From Zongyangia hominis (GTDB taxonomy: Bacteria; Bacillota; Clostridia; Oscillospirales; Ruminococcaceae): a stretch of DNA of 64,000 nt. Positions 36,093 through 46,586 of the stretch are shown one piece after another. Both the position numbers and the translations under genes were made by a program. The stretch covers positions 496,001-560,000 of the forward strand of contig NZ_JACRTC010000001.1 in NCBI RefSeq assembly GCF_014385095.1, in the 5' to 3' direction. The notes beneath the pieces were generated by a model. That model had not been told where the DNA came from and searched no databases. It saw only the letters and a program-made list of their open reading frames with translations. Position 1 is the stretch's first letter, and each line of letters begins with the position of its first letter.

Positions 36093-37058
36093 ATGCGTGA
36101 GTATTTGATCGGCAAAAACGACGAGGGCAACCGGGTGGACCGCTTTGTCTCCCAGGTCCTTCCCCGGCTCCCCAAATCGCTGCTGTATAAATCCATCCGG
36201 CTGAGAAGAATCAAGCTCAATGGGAAGCGGTGTGAAATTTCCACCCGGCTCAGAGAAGGGGACGTGCTGCGCCTTTATATCTCCGACGAGTTTTTCAGCG
36301 ACGCGCCGGAAGAAAAACGCTTTCTCCTGGCGCCCGCCGTCGTCGATATTCTATATGAGGATGACAACATCCTCTTAGCCGACAAAAAGCCCGGGCTTCT
36401 CGTCCACGAGGACGAGAGCGAACAGGTGGACACCCTCATCCACCGCATCCAGCACTATCTCTACGACAAGGGTGAATACCGCCCGGAAGAGGAGCATGTG
36501 TTTGCCCCGGCGCTGTGTAACCGCATCGACCGCAACACCGGCGGCATCGTCATCGCCGCTAAAAACGCCGCCAGCTTGCGCATCCTTAACCAGAAGATCA
36601 AGGACCGGGAGCTCCATAAAAAATATCTGTGCATCGTCCACGGACAACTGCCCCGGCCATCCGACACCCTGCGCGCCTATATGGTCAAAGACGAAAATAA
36701 AAACCAGGTGGAGGTCTTTGACAGCCCGGCGCCCGGGAGGCGGACCATGGTGACCAAATACAGGGTGCTGGACGAGAAGGGACGCTTTTCCCTATTGGAA
36801 GTTAATCTCATCACCGGGCGCACCCATCAAATCCGGGCCCACATGGCCCACATCGGCCACCCTCTCTTGGGCGACACCAAATACGGCCGCAACCGGGACA
36901 ATCGGGACACCGGCTTTCGGTATCAGGCGCTTTATTCCTATGCGCTCACCTTCTCTTTCTCGACCGATGCGGGTATCCTCTCCTACCTGGACGGGAAGAC
37001 CTTCACCGTCCCCGATGTGTGGTTTCAACGCGAATTTGAGGAGGGAAAAATTCACTAG
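36093..37058 (+). CDS. RluA-family pseudouridine synthase
   Basis: 321 residues. An N-terminal S4 domain (about 12-70) joins the RluA catalytic domain with the catalytic aspartate in CNRIDRNTGGIVI near residue 148 and LITGRTHQIRAHMAHIGHPLLGD near residue 245. It isomerises uridines in rRNA or tRNA; the target (RluC/RluD type) cannot be assigned. ATG 36093 has GGAGG at seven bases. Terminator follows directly. Confidence 0.93.
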   Translation: MREYLIGKNDEGNRVDRFVSQVLPRLPKSLLYKSIRLRRIKLNGKRCEISTRLREGDVLRLYISDEFFSDAPEEKRFLLAPAVVDILYEDDNILLADKKPGLLVHEDESEQVDTLIHRIQHYLYDKGEYRPEEEHVFAPALCNRIDRNTGGIVIAAKNAASLRILNQKIKDRELHKKYLCIVHGQLPRPSDTLRAYMVKDENKNQVEVFDSPAPGRRTMVTKYRVLDEKGRFSLLEVNLITGRTHQIRAHMAHIGHPLLGDTKYGRNRDNRDTGFRYQALYSYALTFSFSTDAGILSYLDGKTFTVPDVWFQREFEEGKIH

Positions 37059-37070
37059 TCTCAGTACGCA

Positions 37071-37102
37071 AAAAAGCCGGACGAATTTTCGTCCGGCTTT
37101 TT
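37071..37102. terminator. Terminator of rluA-type gene
   Basis: AAAAAGCCGGACGA and its complement around a short loop, with T-runs on both strands, 12 bases after the stop. Confidence 0.85.
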
Positions 37103-37113
37103 GTTTACTAGTG

Positions 37114-37248
37114 TTAAAAGGTGGTCATATCCCCCAGCAGACTGCCCACAAGGGCCTGGGTCCGCACGATAGCAGCGCAGAGGGTGGCGCCCACAGCAAC
37201 CACAGCGGCTACGACACCGATCACTTTTTTGGTTTTGCGCTCTTTCAT
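37114..37248 (-). CDS. Small single-span membrane protein
   Basis: 44 residues from ATG 37248: a basic N-terminus (MKERKTKK), one hydrophobic helix (about 9-28, VIGVVAAVVAVGATLCAAIV) and a short tail. An ATG at 37269 would add seven residues. The ribosome site is weak. No family recognised. It lies between the end of the his operon and the rluA terminator. Confidence 0.45.
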   Translation of the reverse strand: MKERKTKKVIGVVAAVVAVGATLCAAIVRTQALVGSLLGDMTTF

Positions 37249-37325
37249 AGGGCCACCTGCTTTCTTCATTCTTTGTTCATGATTATAGCACGGATGGGCT
37301 CCCATGACAAGGGCAAATCTGCACA

Positions 37326-37367
37326 AAATACGACATGTAAAGACAAAATACTTTACATGTCGTATTT
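37326..37367. terminator. 17-bp perfect inverted repeat after hisE
   Basis: AAATACGACATGTAAAG pairs perfectly with 37351-37367 around an eight-base loop, seven bases after the hisE stop. The stem is AT-rich and the minus-strand side ends TATTTTGTG, so it may terminate the his operon. It could also be a protein-binding palindrome. Confidence 0.6.
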
Positions 37368-37374
37368 GACCGAT

Positions 37375-37701
37375 TTAAGTATTGCGGTCCACGTTTTTCA
37401 TGACCTTGAGGTTGGAAATCTTCTTTCTTCTCTCCTCCAGCACGTCCATGACTTCGGAAAGGGGCAGATCGCACTCTGCCATGAGCACCAACAGGTGGTA
37501 AAGCAGGTCGCAGATTTCGTTTTTGAGCTCGTCGTTGTCGCAGTTTTTGGCCGCGATGATGGTTTCCGCACATTCCTCACCGCATTTTTTCAGGATTTTG
37601 TCCTTGCCCTTTTCAAAGAGATAGCAGGTATAGGAACCCTCACTGGGGTTTTTCTTGCGGTCACAGACCACATCGTAAAGGCCTCGCAGCGTATCGTTCA
37701 T
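37375..37701 (-). CDS. hisE: Phosphoribosyl-ATP pyrophosphatase
   Basis: 108 residues, all-helical MazG-like fold. The metal-binding motif EECAETIIAAKN, then EICDLLYHLLVLMAE, matches HisE. It hydrolyses PR-ATP to PR-AMP, the second step of histidine synthesis. It is encoded separately from HisI, which lies 12 bases upstream. Last gene of the operon. Confidence 0.95.
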   Translation of the reverse strand: MNDTLRGLYDVVCDRKKNPSEGSYTCYLFEKGKDKILKKCGEECAETIIAAKNCDNDELKNEICDLLYHLLVLMAECDLPLSEVMDVLEERRKKISNLKVMKNVDRNT

Positions 37702-37713
37702 CCGGATTTCCTC

Positions 37714-38028
37714 CTATTTGAGTTTTTTAAAGAAGCAGCTGTGGGCGCCGGTGTGGCAGGCGTTGCCGGTCTGCTCGACGATAAACAGGAAGGTGTCGTC
37801 GTCGCAGTCTGCATATATCTCCAGCACCTTTTGCAGATGTCCCGAGGTCGCTCCCTTGTTCCAAAGTTCCTGCCGGGAGCGGCTGTAAAACCAGGTATAG
37901 CCGGTTTCAAAGGTCTTTTGCAGGCTCTCCCTGTTGACATAGGCGAGCATCAGGACTTCTCCCGTCCCCGCCTCCTGGACGACGGCGGGCAGAAGCTCGG
38001 ACTTAAGAAAATACTGGTCGTAATTCAT
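37714..38028 (-). CDS. hisI: Phosphoribosyl-AMP cyclohydrolase
   Basis: 104 residues. Signatures are [39 protein letters not shown] and the zinc-ligand region [22 protein letters not shown]. It opens the adenine ring of PR-AMP. It starts four bases after the hisF stop. Confidence 0.96.
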   Translation of the reverse strand: MNYDQYFLKSELLPAVVQEAGTGEVLMLAYVNRESLQKTFETGYTWFYSRSRQELWNKGATSGHLQKVLEIYADCDDDTFLFIVEQTGNACHTGAHSCFFKKLK

Positions 38029-38032
38029 GGCG

Positions 38033-38803
38033 CTACTCCCCCTTTGTCTTTCTCACTGGAATGCCGCATTCCCGCAGGTGGTCTTTGACCTGCCCCACCG
38101 TCAGTTCCCGGTAGTGGAACAGGGAGGCCGCCAGCGCGGCGTCTGCGCCGGAGTGGAGGAACACCTCGGAAAAATGCTCCAGCTTGCCGCAGCCGCCCGA
38201 CGCGATAACGGGGATATTGACCACACCGCAGACGGCGTTGGTCAGCTCTAAATCAAAGCCGTTTTTGGTGCCGTCGGTGTCCATGGAGGTGAGCAGTATT
38301 TCGCCCGCCCCCATCTCATAGACCTGCTTGGCCCACGCGATGGCGTCGAGCCCTGTGTCGATGCGGCCACCGTTGACCACCACGTGAAAGCCGCCTGCCC
38401 CGTCCCGGCGGGCGTCGATGGCCACCACCACGCACTGGCTGCCGAACTTGTCGGCGGCGCGGGCCACCAGCTCCGGGTTGCGCACGGCGGAGGAATTGAC
38501 CGACACCTTGTCGGCCCCCGCCCGCAGGATGGTCTTAAAGTCCTCGATGGTGGAGATGCCGCCCCCCACCGTCAACGGAACAAACACGTTTTTGGCCGTT
38601 TTACGCACCACGTCGGCCATGGTCTTGCGCCCTTCGTGGGTGGCGGTGATGTCCAGAAAGGTGATCTCGTCGGCGCCCTGCCGGTCATACATGATGGCGC
38701 ATTCCACCGGGTCGCCCACATCCTTGATGCCCACAAAGTTGACGCCCTTGACCACCCGTCCGTCCCGGACATCCAGACAGGGGATGATTCGTTTTGCTAA
38801 CAA
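38033..38803 (-). CDS. hisF: Imidazole glycerol phosphate synthase, cyclase subunit
   Basis: 256-residue TIM barrel. The N-terminus [20 protein letters not shown] carries the catalytic Asp11, and the second catalytic Asp lies in [15 protein letters not shown] (about 130). It makes IGP and AICAR using ammonia channelled from HisH. It overlaps hisA by seven bases. Confidence 0.97.
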   Translation of the reverse strand: MLAKRIIPCLDVRDGRVVKGVNFVGIKDVGDPVECAIMYDRQGADEITFLDITATHEGRKTMADVVRKTAKNVFVPLTVGGGISTIEDFKTILRAGADKVSVNSSAVRNPELVARAADKFGSQCVVVAIDARRDGAGGFHVVVNGGRIDTGLDAIAWAKQVYEMGAGEILLTSMDTDGTKNGFDLELTNAVCGVVNIPVIASGGCGKLEHFSEVFLHSGADAALAASLFHYRELTVGQVKDHLRECGIPVRKTKGE

Positions 38804-39522
38804 CGATGCTCACCTGCCGTTTCTATGGCTTCTTTCAGATCCAGCGTTCCCTGGTAGAGGCTTTTGCCGCAGATGGCGCCATAGAGCCCCAGCTCCATCA
38901 GCGCGCGGATGTCGGAAAGCTCCTTGATGCCGCCGCTGGCGATGATGTCGCAATCGACCGCCCGGTTGAGGGCGTCGAGCTGTTCTAAGTTGGGCCCGGT
39001 CAGGGTGCCATCCCGGGATATATCTGTAAAGATGATACACTTTACACCGGATTGTTCCATGGTTTTGGCCAAATCCAGGTAGCTGACGTCGCTGGTATCG
39101 AGCCATCCTTCGGTGGCCACCATGCCTTTTTTGGCGTCGATTCCCACGGCGATGCGATTGCCGTAGGCCTCCACCGCCTCCTTGATCAAGGCTGGATTTT
39201 TCAGGGCAATGGAGCCCAAAATGACCCGGTCGATGCCATGCTCCAAATAATACGCGATGGTTTTCATGTCCCGGATGCCGCCGCCCAGTTCCATGCGAAG
39301 ACCGGATTTCTCCTTCACCGCGGTAAAAATATCGGTGTTCATGGGCTTGGCCGACTTGGCGCCGTCCAAATCTACCATGTGGATCCACTGACTGCCCTGG
39401 GCCGCAAAGCCCTCGGCGGTGGAAACCGGGTCCTCCGCCACCTTGTGAGCGGTGGTAAAATCCCCCTGTACGAGCCGGACGCACTGTCCGTCCTTGATGT
39501 CGATGGCCGGTAAGATGATCAA
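38797..39522 (-). CDS. hisA: Phosphoribosylformimino-AICAR-P isomerase
   Basis: 241-residue TIM barrel. [21 protein letters not shown] carries the catalytic Asp8; [16 protein letters not shown] carries the second catalytic Asp near 130. It performs the Amadori rearrangement before HisF/HisH. It starts 16 bases after hisH. Confidence 0.97.
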   Translation of the reverse strand: MIILPAIDIKDGQCVRLVQGDFTTAHKVAEDPVSTAEGFAAQGSQWIHMVDLDGAKSAKPMNTDIFTAVKEKSGLRMELGGGIRDMKTIAYYLEHGIDRVILGSIALKNPALIKEAVEAYGNRIAVGIDAKKGMVATEGWLDTSDVSYLDLAKTMEQSGVKCIIFTDISRDGTLTGPNLEQLDALNRAVDCDIIASGGIKELSDIRALMELGLYGAICGKSLYQGTLDLKEAIETAGEHRC

Positions 39523-39538
39523 ATGGGCCGCCTCCTCT

Positions 39539-40141
39539 CTATTTGGTCAGGCGCTCGAAGTTGCGCAGCATGATAAGCCCCGTCTCACCGCTCTTCTCCG
39601 GGTGAAACTGTGCGCCGAACACCTGTCCCCGCTGCACCAGCGCCGTGACCTTCTGGCCGTAGTCGCAGGTGGCGGCGATGTTTTTCTCCGCCGTGTACGC
39701 CATGTAGGAGTGGACGAAATAGACGTACTCTCCCTCGTCCACGCCCTCCAGAAGCACGCAGGGGTTATGGAATTTCAGCTCATTCCAGCCCATGTGGGGG
39801 ATTTTGAGCCCCCGGGCGTCAAGCTTGTCCACATATCCGTCGATGAGGCCCAGTCCTGGCACCGTCTCAAACTCCCGGCCCTCGTCAAAGAGCATCTGCA
39901 TGCCCAGACAGATGCCGAGAAAGGGCTTTTCCCTAGCTGCCTGATGGACGGCGTCTTTGAGCCCGCGTCCGGAGAGCATCCCCATGGCGTCGGGAAAGGC
40001 CCCCACTCCCGGCAAGATGACGCCGGAAGCCTTGGCAATGAGGCGCGGGTCGTCGGTAATCTCGCTTTGCACACCCAGGTAGTCCAGCGCGTTTTTGACG
40101 CTGAAGAGGTTGCCCGCACCGTAATCAATGATGGCAATCAT
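39539..40141 (-). CDS. hisH: Imidazole glycerol phosphate synthase, glutaminase subunit
   Basis: 200-residue class I glutamine amidotransferase. The nucleophile is the Cys in PFLGICLGMQMLF near residue 79; His and Glu are in FGAQFHPEKSG near residue 182. It supplies ammonia to HisF. It lies 16 bases after hisB. Confidence 0.97.
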   Translation of the reverse strand: MIAIIDYGAGNLFSVKNALDYLGVQSEITDDPRLIAKASGVILPGVGAFPDAMGMLSGRGLKDAVHQAAREKPFLGICLGMQMLFDEGREFETVPGLGLIDGYVDKLDARGLKIPHMGWNELKFHNPCVLLEGVDEGEYVYFVHSYMAYTAEKNIAATCDYGQKVTALVQRGQVFGAQFHPEKSGETGLIMLRNFERLTK

Positions 40142-40157
40142 CGCCCCTCCCCCTTTC

Positions 40158-40742
40158 TCACAGTACGCCCTTGGTGGACACCGGCGCGCCGCTGTCCAGT
40201 TTCTTCACCGCCGCGGCCATGGCGTAGGCGAAGGCTTTGAACATGGCCTCGATCCGATGGTGATCGTTGGCGCCGTAGAGGGAGCGCAGGTGGAGGGTGA
40301 GCCCCGCGTTAAAGGCCACCGCCCGGAAGAACTCCTCGGTCATATCGGTTTCGTAATTGCCGATCATCTCGTTTTTGTGGACATTGTCATAGACCAGAAA
40401 CGGGCGGCCGCTGATGTCCACCGCGGCAAAGCTGAGCGCCTCGTCCATGGGGATATAGGCGCTGCCAAAACGCGCGATGCCCGCCTTGTCCCCCAGGGCC
40501 TTGCCGATGGCTTTCCCCAGCACGATGCCGGTGTCCTCCACCGTGTGATGGCAGTCGATTTCCAGGTCGGATTTTTCCACCGCCACCTCCAGATCAAAGC
40601 GGCCATGGACCGCAAAGGAATGAAGCATATGGTCCAAAAATCCCACGCCTGTGGCGATGTTCGTCTTTCCAGAGCCATCCAAATCAATGGACACACAGAT
40701 TTCCGTCTCCCGGGTTCTGCGCTCCTCGCTTGCTTTTCGCAT
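40158..40742 (-). CDS. hisB: Imidazoleglycerol-phosphate dehydratase
   Basis: 194 residues, single-domain form without the phosphatase half found in enterobacteria. Metal-binding signatures are LDHMLHSFAVHGRFDL, DCHHTVEDTGIVLGKA and FKAFAYAMAAA. It dehydrates IGP to imidazole acetol phosphate. It starts 12 bases after hisC. Confidence 0.97.
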   Translation of the reverse strand: MRKASEERRTRETEICVSIDLDGSGKTNIATGVGFLDHMLHSFAVHGRFDLEVAVEKSDLEIDCHHTVEDTGIVLGKAIGKALGDKAGIARFGSAYIPMDEALSFAAVDISGRPFLVYDNVHKNEMIGNYETDMTEEFFRAVAFNAGLTLHLRSLYGANDHHRIEAMFKAFAYAMAAAVKKLDSGAPVSTKGVL

Positions 40743-40754
40743 GACTTCCCCTCC

Positions 40755-41807
40755 TTATTGTAAAATGGCCTCCAAACAGCGGAGCACCTTCTCATTTTCT
40801 TGCTCGCTCCCCGCAGAAATCCGCAAATGATTTCCCATCAGCCGCACTGCTACCGACATGGAGAGCAGACGCTCAAAGACTGCCTTCGCGTCCTTCATCC
40901 TGACAAAGACAAAGTTTGTACAACTCGGATAGATGCACTCGATGCCGTCCACCCGATCCGAAAGCGCCCGCAGCCCGGCTTCCAGACTGACGCGGGAAGC
41001 GATGATGGCGTCCCGCCGTTTCTCGATCAGATCCGGGTGGGAGAAGAGAACGGTTCCCATTTCCTGGGAAATACTGTTGACATTGTACGGTGACTTGACC
41101 GCCCGCAGCGCCGTCGTGATGGCGTCACAGGCCACAGCAAAGCCGAGGCGAAGGGCCGCCATGCCCAGCGCCTTGGAACAGGTGCGCAGCACGATGACGT
41201 TTTCATAGGTGTGCGCCTGCGAAAGAATCGACTGGTCCCAGAAGTCCATATAGGCTTCGTCGACCACCACCAGCGCGTCCACCGAGGTGACGAGCTTGTG
41301 GACGTCCTCTTTGGAGAGGCCCAGAGAGGTGGGATTGCAGGGGTTCGAAAAAATGACCATCCGCGCGCCCGCCTCCCGGATGCGGGCGATGGCCTCGTCC
41401 ACATCGATTTTGAGGCTCCCCTCTTTGGAGACGTCGATGTTTTTCACCTCATAGATGCTGGCGTAAAAGCGGTACATGGAAAAATCGGGAGAAAGGGTGA
41501 CGATCACGTCCCCCTTTTCCAAAAAGGAGGACGTGATGACCCCGATGAGCTCGTCCGAGCCGTTGCCCGCCGTCACATGGTCGGGGCTGACACCGTAAAA
41601 GGCGGCGAAGCCCTCAATGAGCCGGACGGCGTAGGGGTCGGGATAGCGGTGAAAGTCCACCCTGGCAAGGGCGGCCTTCATTTCTTCCAATAATTTACCG
41701 TCAACGGGAAAAAAGCTCTCGTTGGCGTCGAGACGAACCTCAAACTGGCCGCTGATGGGGTCGTAGGGCTTGAGCTCCCTTATTTTTTGTCCGAGCTGAT
41801 AGGACAC
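40755..41807 (-). CDS. hisC: Histidinol-phosphate aminotransferase
   Basis: 350-residue fold-type I PLP enzyme. The PLP lysine is in RTCSKALGMAALRLG near residue 215; FSNPCNPTSLGLSKED and VVDEAYMDF are typical. The frame is open far upstream, but the GTG at 41807 gives the family N-terminus (SYQLGQKIRELKPYDPISG) and has GAAAGG nine bases upstream. ATG 41825 is an alternative adding six residues. Confidence 0.95.
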   Translation of the reverse strand: MSYQLGQKIRELKPYDPISGQFEVRLDANESFFPVDGKLLEEMKAALARVDFHRYPDPYAVRLIEGFAAFYGVSPDHVTAGNGSDELIGVITSSFLEKGDVIVTLSPDFSMYRFYASIYEVKNIDVSKEGSLKIDVDEAIARIREAGARMVIFSNPCNPTSLGLSKEDVHKLVTSVDALVVVDEAYMDFWDQSILSQAHTYENVIVLRTCSKALGMAALRLGFAVACDAITTALRAVKSPYNVNSISQEMGTVLFSHPDLIEKRRDAIIASRVSLEAGLRALSDRVDGIECIYPSCTNFVFVRMKDAKAVFERLLSMSVAVRLMGNHLRISAGSEQENEKVLRCLEAILQ

Positions 41808-41862
41808 GATATCACACCTTTCCATCATTTGGGCGTCGGATTCCTTCCGGACGGGGGGTATT

Positions 41863-43142
<1,280 letters not shown>

Positions 43143-43146
<4 letters not shown>

Positions 43147-43781
43147 GCTTTTTCCTCCTTTGCCTCGGCAATTTTATCGAGCAGGCCCTCAATTTCGCCC
43201 TTGCGCAGCTTGAGGCTGGCGATATTGACGATAACCCGGGCCGAAATGTCACTGATAAACTCGGTCACTTCCAGACCGTTTTCCTTGAGAGTGGTCCCCG
43301 TCTCCACGATGTCCACAATGCCGTCGGCCAGCCCCAGCAAAGGCGCCAGCTCCACTGAACCCTCGATCTTGACAACGTCCACGTCCATGTTCTTGCTTTC
43401 AAAATAGGTGCGGGCCACCTTGGGATACTTGGTGGCGATGCATTTGGTGTTGTAGCCCGCGTAAAAGTCCGTGCCCCGCTTGGTGGCCAGGGCGAATTTG
43501 CACCTGCCAAAGCCCAAATCCATCATCTCATAGAAGGAGGTGCCGTTTTCCATGATGGTGTCCTTGCCTACGACCCCCAAGTCGCAGACGCCGTGCTCCA
43601 CATAGGTGATCACATCGGCGGCCTTGGCCAGCACCACCTCCATGTTGGCCCCGGGAATCTCTAAAATCAGCTTCCTGCCCTTTTCCTTGAGGTTGGTGCA
43701 GTCATACCCGATCTTTTCAAACAGTGCCACCGTGTCCTTTTCCAGCCGCCCTTTGGTCAGCGCGATTCTCATGGGTTTCAC
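43143..43781 (-). CDS. hisG: ATP phosphoribosyltransferase, short form
   Basis: 212 residues. This is the short HisG without the C-terminal regulatory domain, so it needs HisZ. Signatures are IALTKGRLEKDTVALFEK near the start and the PRPP loop DIVETGTTLKENGLE near residue 170. First committed step and main feedback point. It overlaps hisZ by four bases and hisD by four bases. Confidence 0.96.
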
Positions 43782-44989
43782 TGTACTTCTCCTCCCAACT
43801 CCACGATGGTGATGTCCTCTCCTATGAGGTAGAGCTTGCCGATGCCCTTCTCCTTGGCGTAGGCGCGGGTTTCCTCCTCGGTGTCAAAGACCGAAAGCTC
43901 GCACCGGCCCAGCTCCCCAATAAGGCGCTTGGTGTACTCGATGGCCTTGGTTTCATAGCCGCTTCTGCCGAAGACGATGGCCTTGGAGGGCTGAGGCGTG
44001 AGCAGGGAGCGGTTTTTCATTAGGAACTTGACCGCCAGGTTGATGTCGATGCCAAAGCCGGTGGCGGCAAGGTCCGCGCCGAAATCGCGCAGGAGGTTGT
44101 CGTACCGGCCGCCGGACACCAGCGGTTCGCCGATACCCTCCAGATAGCCCCGGAAGATGACGCCGGTGTAGTAGTTGCCCTGGTTGACGATACCGAGATC
44201 GATGATGACCTGGCCGCCCAGGCCCAGTTTGCCGAGACTTTCGTAGACGCTTTTCAGATAATCAAGGATTTCGGAGAACTCCTCCAATCCCGAAAGCTCC
44301 CGGGCCCGGTCAAAGACCTCCGCCCCGCCGAAGAGGGAGGGCAGTTTTTTGAGCGCCGCGGCCGCCGGGTCCCCGCCGAAACCGTCTAAGATGGTGTTGA
44401 GGGCCCCGTAGTTCTTGGCCTCGATGTTGCGCCGGATTTCCTCCTTGGTGTAATCGTCGGCGTCGAGCCGCGCCATCAGGCCCTTAAAGAGGCCGATATG
44501 GCCCAGCTCGATGCGGAAGGCGTCGGGACTGATGCGCTTGAGGCACTCCCCCGCCAGCGCGATGACCTCCAGGTCGGAGCGGGCAGTGCCGGCGCCGATG
44601 AGCTCCACGCCCATCTGGAAGGTCTCGTCGCTGCGGCCGCTGTGGCTGGGTGTCACCCGGTAGATCTTTCCGTTGTAGTAAAAGCGCAGCGGAATAGGCT
44701 GGTTTTGCATCCGTGTGGCGGTGAGCCGCGCGATGGGGGTGGTCATATCGGGGCGCAGTACGATGATGCGGCCCTTGTTGTCGATGAGCTTATACATGGA
44801 CTCCTGGGGAAAATAGGTGGAATTGGCCGAAAAGACGTCGAAAAACTCAATGGCCGGCGTCATGACCTCCCCGTAGCCGTGGCTTTCAAACTCCTGTTCC
44901 AGCTGGGCCGTCACCCAGCGGATGGTCTGACATTCCTCAAACAGGAGGTCCCGGGTACCCTCCGGGGTGATCTTGTCGTATATCTTCAT
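43778..44989 (-). CDS. hisZ: ATP phosphoribosyltransferase regulatory subunit HisZ
   Basis: 403 residues, a histidyl-tRNA-synthetase paralogue lacking the anticodon domain. TPEGTRDLLFEE and VLRPDMTTPIARLTATRM correspond to class II motifs 1-2 regions; MGVELIGAGTARSD and VSGGRYDNLLRDFG are present. It forms the HisG-HisZ complex and binds histidine for feedback. First gene of the ten-gene his operon. Confidence 0.93.
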   Translation of the reverse strand: MKIYDKITPEGTRDLLFEECQTIRWVTAQLEQEFESHGYGEVMTPAIEFFDVFSANSTYFPQESMYKLIDNKGRIIVLRPDMTTPIARLTATRMQNQPIPLRFYYNGKIYRVTPSHSGRSDETFQMGVELIGAGTARSDLEVIALAGECLKRISPDAFRIELGHIGLFKGLMARLDADDYTKEEIRRNIEAKNYGALNTILDGFGGDPAAAALKKLPSLFGGAEVFDRARELSGLEEFSEILDYLKSVYESLGKLGLGGQVIIDLGIVNQGNYYTGVIFRGYLEGIGEPLVSGGRYDNLLRDFGADLAATGFGIDINLAVKFLMKNRSLLTPQPSKAIVFGRSGYETKAIEYTKRLIGELGRCELSVFDTEEETRAYAKEKGIGKLYLIGEDITIVELGGEVQ

Positions 44990-45033
44990 AAAGGTTCTGC
45001 ATCCTTTCCTTTGATTCGCTTTAGTATGCTAAC

Positions 45034-45069
45034 ATAATATCACAATGAAACACTTTGGTCAACTGTTTC
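45034..45069 (-). promoter_or_regulatory. his operon promoter with overlapping dyad
   Basis: Minus-strand TTGACC (45057-45062), 17-base spacer, TATTAT (45034-45039), about 45 bases before hisZ. A dyad GAAACA...TGTTTC (45047-45069, 11-base spacer) spans the -35, a likely repressor site. The leader is too short for a T-box or attenuator. Confidence 0.7.
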
Positions 45070-45207
45070 GATCAAATTGCCAGGATGACTGCTGTACAAA
45101 TTTCCAAACAAACCGCGTTTGCCTTTGTATATTTTACCATGGATTCTGCCAAATGACAACGAGTCCGGCCCAGCTGTGGTGGACGGAAGGCAAGAAAAAA
45201 AGGCGCG

Positions 45208-45240
45208 AAAAAGCACCCCGCCAAAACTGACGGGGCGCTG
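45208..45240 (-). terminator. Terminator of activase operon
   Basis: GCGCCCCG pairs with CGGGGTGC and is followed by TTTTT on the minus strand, 12 bases after the last activase gene. Confidence 0.8.
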
Positions 45241-45251
45241 TTCCTTGCTTT

Positions 45252-46586
45252 TTATTTTGAATGAATGAGGACCTTGTCCTCCTCACTCACCGCAGCGGAC
45301 TCGGGAGTCGCCGCTTCTTTGGCTTCCTCCTTTGCCTCCTGCTGCATTTTGGCGTTTGCCAGCATGAGCTTGATGCGGTTTTCCTGGTTGATACGGCTGG
45401 CGCCCGGGTCGTAGTCCACGGCCACGATGTTCGCCTCGGGGTGGTGCTCCTTGATGACCCGCATCATCCCCTTGCCCACAATGTGGTTGGGCAGGCAGCC
45501 GAAGGGCTGGGTGCAGACGATGTTGTTGACTCCCTGCTCGATGAGCTCCAGCATCTCGGCGGTCAGCAGCCATCCTTCCCCCATCTTGACGCCCCGGTTG
45601 ATGTAGCCCAGCACCAGGTCCTTGGTGTGGTCAAAGGAACCGGCGGCCCGGAATTTTCCGTGCTCCTCGATGGCGGCGATGATGTCCTTTTGCTTTTTGA
45701 CCATGTATTTGTAGCCAACGCGGGAGAAAAGGCTGGTCAGTCCCCCCGTGCCGTAAAGCTTGTGGTCGGTGATGGCGTTATAGATGCAGTAGTTGAGGAA
45801 GTCGAGCAGGCCCGGCACCACCACTTCGCAGCCCTCGGAAAGAAGGAACTGCTCCAAGTTATTGTTGCCAAGGGGGGAATATTTGACGTAGATTTCCCCG
45901 ACCACGCCCACCTTGATTTTCTCTTCCTCCCGGAGCATCAGCTCGCCGAAGTCGCTGATAATCTCCCGGTAAAACTCCTTGACCTGCTTGTAGCTGGCCT
46001 TCTGGCGCAGGGAGACGGAGAGACGCTTGGTCCAGTCCTGTACCAGCTTGTCGGTGGCGCCCTCGATGACCTCGTAGGGCTTGCACTGGTTGGAGAGAAG
46101 CATCAGCAGGTCTCCCAGGAGCACCGCGTACACCAGACGGAGCAAAAGCGGCAGGCTCAGCTTGAAGCCCGGGTTTTTCTCCATGCCCGCGAAGTTGAGG
46201 GAGATGACCGGGACATGATCGTAGCCGCTCTTTTTCAGCGCCTTTCTCAGCAGATGGATATAGTTGGAGGCCCGGCAGCCGCCGCCGGTCTGGGTGATCA
46301 TCAGCGCGATTTTGTCCGGGTCGTATTTTCCGCTTTCCAGCGCGTCGATCATCTGCCCGATGACCAGCAGTGCGGGATAGCAGGTGTCGTTGTGCACATT
46401 TTTAAGGCCGCTTTCCACCACATTGCGCCCGGAGGTGCTGAGCACCTCGATCTTGTAGCCGTATTCTCGGAAGATCTGGGCGATCATGTTGAAATGAATC
46501 GGCAGCATATTGGGCACCAGGATGGTGTGGGTTTTCTTCATCTCTTCTGTGAAGATGACCCGGCCGTTGTCCTGAGGTTTACTCAT
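45252..46586 (-). CDS. CoA-dehydratase activase-related protein, C-terminal module
   Basis: 444 residues. It matches the C-terminal part of the giant acyl-CoA dehydratase activase-related family, with HgdB-like segments: NDTCYPALLVIGQMIDALE, MITQTGGGCRASNY and CTQPFGCLPNHIVGKG, whose cysteines could hold an iron-sulfur cluster. A charged Ala/Glu tail ends it. ATG 46586 overlaps the stop of the 979-residue gene by eight bases, so the two are translationally coupled. In many Clostridia the two parts are one polypeptide. Function is unproven. Confidence 0.82.
   Translation of the reverse strand: MSKPQDNGRVIFTEEMKKTHTILVPNMLPIHFNMIAQIFREYGYKIEVLSTSGRNVVESGLKNVHNDTCYPALLVIGQMIDALESGKYDPDKIALMITQTGGGCRASNYIHLLRKALKKSGYDHVPVISLNFAGMEKNPGFKLSLPLLLRLVYAVLLGDLLMLLSNQCKPYEVIEGATDKLVQDWTKRLSVSLRQKASYKQVKEFYREIISDFGELMLREEEKIKVGVVGEIYVKYSPLGNNNLEQFLLSEGCEVVVPGLLDFLNYCIYNAITDHKLYGTGGLTSLFSRVGYKYMVKKQKDIIAAIEEHGKFRAAGSFDHTKDLVLGYINRGVKMGEGWLLTAEMLELIEQGVNNIVCTQPFGCLPNHIVGKGMMRVIKEHHPEANIVAVDYDPGASRINQENRIKLMLANAKMQQEAKEEAKEAATPESAAVSEEDKVLIHSK

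Noticed and set aside
44990..45033. His attenuator or T-box before hisZ
   Set aside because: The promoter leaves a leader of about 40-45 bases without His codon runs, specifier loop or terminator.
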